Shown piece by piece: positions 62,783-64,000 of a stretch of DNA of 64,000 nt (the first letter of the stretch is position 1; each line of letters starts with the position of its first letter). Made by a program: the position numbers and the translations under genes. This DNA is from Bradyrhizobium manausense (lineage in GTDB: Bacteria; Pseudomonadota; Alphaproteobacteria; Rhizobiales; Xanthobacteraceae), in assembly GCF_018130615.1 (NCBI RefSeq), contig NZ_JAFCKB010000018.1:62001-126000 (forward strand). The letters run 5' to 3'. The notes under the pieces were generated by a model. It was not told the DNA's origin. It worked only from the letters and a program-made list of their open reading frames with translations, and ran no database searches.

Positions 62783-63598
62783 ATGAGATCGCTTGCGCTG
62801 CTCTGCCTGCTCGCCTTCGCCACGGCCGCACATGCCGCCGCGCCCGAGCAGCACTATCTCGACCTGCGCGACCGCTATATCGCGAAGTTTGCGAAGGCCA
62901 AGGAGAACGACGAAACTTACAAGCAGCACGATGCAGCGCTCGACGAGCTGACCGGGGTGCTGCGCGGGCTGGTGGGGCCGATCAGGATCAAGGGTCTGCC
63001 GGCCGACGGCAAGTCGAATGTCGACACGCTGTTCAAGGAAGACGTCGGCTTTGGCCATCTCGACGGGCTCGGCTTCGCCACGGAAGGCGACAAGCAGCAG
63101 GCCGTGGTGACCACGACGTCGCTGCTCAAGCACTGGCTGCACGAGCACAGCAAGGATGGCGTGCCGCAGGAGGTCGATGCGGCGCTTCGATCAGATCGCT
63201 TCTACTATCAGGCGATCCAGGACGCGGCCTTCGCCAAATATGCCGAGCTGCCGATCACGAAGCCCGCATCCGCGAGTGCGGCCGTAGCTGTGCTCGGCGT
63301 GCGTGGCAACGGTGACCTGAAGGGACCTCCGCACGAGATCGACGTCGTTGCGATCCAGGGCGACAAGGTTTACTTCCTCGCGGCAAGCGAAGCCGCGAAG
63401 ACGGCCGAAATCCCGGCTTGCAAAAAAGTCCGGAAGCAGATGATGGCCAGGAAGGCCCCGCAGGACGCCCTGGCCAAGGGAGATCAGGCGATGAACGCCT
63501 ACACCAAATGCTTCGCCAAGGAGGCACCGAGCCAGAGCTGGTTCGCGGCAACTGTCAAGAAAGCGCAGAGCCAGCTCGAACAACGGCCGCTGCGCTAG
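62783..63598 (+). CDS. secreted hypothetical protein
   Basis: A 271-residue protein with a signal peptide (MRSLALLCLLAFATAAHAA, cleavage near residue 18-19). The mature part begins with a charged helical region (LDLRDRYIAKFAKAKENDETYKQHDAALDEL). It contains two cysteines near the end (IPACKKVRKQMM, YTKCFAKEA) that may form a disulfide. No domain recognised. Codon use is normal for the genome. It converges with the edge cytochrome gene. Confidence 0.75.
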   Translation: MRSLALLCLLAFATAAHAAAPEQHYLDLRDRYIAKFAKAKENDETYKQHDAALDELTGVLRGLVGPIRIKGLPADGKSNVDTLFKEDVGFGHLDGLGFATEGDKQQAVVTTTSLLKHWLHEHSKDGVPQEVDAALRSDRFYYQAIQDAAFAKYAELPITKPASASAAVAVLGVRGNGDLKGPPHEIDVVAIQGDKVYFLAASEAAKTAEIPACKKVRKQMMARKAPQDALAKGDQAMNAYTKCFAKEAPSQSWFAATVKKAQSQLEQRPLR

Positions 63599-63648
63599 AG
63601 TACGCGAGATCGCTATGACATTCGAGCTGCGCGCCCGTTCTGCGCCTC

Positions 63649-64000
63649 TCAGCGCCGCTGGTCTGCTCGCAATGTCTCGAGATAAGCCACGATCGCTTCT
63701 ATCTGATATTCGGAAAGCCTCGGATTCGGCATGGCTTGACTTGGTCCAATTCGCCGGTGGTTTGATGTCAAGAACTGCCGGAGGTCGTCGGCGGAGAACG
63801 ACGGGCGGTTGACGATCTCCAGGAAGCCTGGTGGCGGTGGACGGAGCGGGAGCGCTTCCTTCACAGCGTCGGTGACGGCGTGGCACGTTCCGCAAGATGC
63901 GTGGACAAGTGCGCGCCCTTCGGACACCTGGTCGACAAATAACTGATTGGGGACCGGCAAGGTGAGCGGCACTTGAATTGTGATCGAGGCATATCCGCTG
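63649..64000 (-). CDS. c-type cytochrome, monohaem (N-terminus beyond window)
   Basis: A small cytochrome c. The frame is open to the right edge, so the start and signal peptide are probably outside; a GTG at 63972 is the most internal possible start. The haem site is ASCGTCHAVTDA; 'LSEYQIEAIVAYLETLRAD' is the typical C-terminal helix of class I cytochromes c, and the axial Met is probably in GPSQAMPNPRLS. Function is unknown without the neighbouring genes. Confidence 0.8.
   Translation of the reverse strand, partial: SGYASITIQVPLTLPVPNQLFVDQVSEGRALVHASCGTCHAVTDAVKEALPLRPPPPGFLEIVNRPSFSADDLRQFLTSNHRRIGPSQAMPNPRLSEYQIEAIVAYLETLRADQRR

Overview
The window looks like core chromosome of a Bradyrhizobium-type alphaproteobacterium (Nitrobacteraceae). 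The basis is the high third-position GC, the gene order dusB(nifR3)-ntrB-ntrC-ntrY-ntrX-hfq-hflX, the PCMT-like/tolC/popZ/valS neighbourhood, fused ispDF, and palindromic repeats of a type common in this group. Names come from reading translations by eye; no database search was possible. There is no rRNA, CRISPR array, complete insertion sequence or prophage. Two tRNA genes are present, tRNA-Cys(GCA) and tRNA-Asn(GTT).

Left third (1-27 kb). The window opens inside a SPINDLY/OGT-type glycosyltransferase, followed by a DUF805 membrane protein and cysK. Next come a minus-strand lipid-modification operon (FAD oxidoreductase, DUF1365, cyclopropane-fatty-acid synthase) and a divergent MdtABC-type RND efflux operon with its own outer-membrane factor. 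A DTW-domain tRNA-modifying enzyme and a Wzm/Wzt-like polysaccharide ABC exporter follow. After small hypotheticals around tRNA-Cys lies a membrane-maintenance operon: PspA-like coiled coil, OB-fold membrane protein and flotillin. The PspA-like protein is preceded in the same frame by about 160 codons resembling the N-terminal half of a TnpB (IS605 OrfB) protein without its RuvC nuclease, and a near-perfect NtrC-type palindrome sits at its start. This is the most unusual locus here.

Middle (24-45 kb). tRNA-Asn, a PCMT-like methyltransferase, tolC, popZ, valS, a 3-methyladenine DNA glycosylase, lipA and a RatA/Coq10-like gene are followed by a six-gene minus-strand terminal oxidase cluster. 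That cluster holds a ba3-type oxidase with subunits I and II, a hidden 58-residue membrane subunit, and di-, tri- and diheme cytochromes c. A cinA-like gene and ispDF come next. The nitrogen-control operon dusB-ntrB-ntrC starts at a putative promoter whose spacer contains an NtrC-type site.

Right third (45-64 kb). ntrY-ntrX, hfq-hflX, a GNAT acetyltransferase, mazG and queC are followed by a PEPxxWA-CTERM surface protein. Then come a cobalt-type nitrile hydratase operon (alpha, beta, accessory), an outer-membrane-like protein, a crotonase, a DASS transporter and metNI without metQ. The window ends with a PilZ-HTH fusion regulator, a secreted hypothetical and a cytochrome c cut by the edge.

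The three nitrogen-linked signals belong together: the ntr genes, the NtrC-like site at dusB and the NtrC-like site at the TnpB/PspA operon. They suggest a testable link between nitrogen status and the membrane-stress operon.
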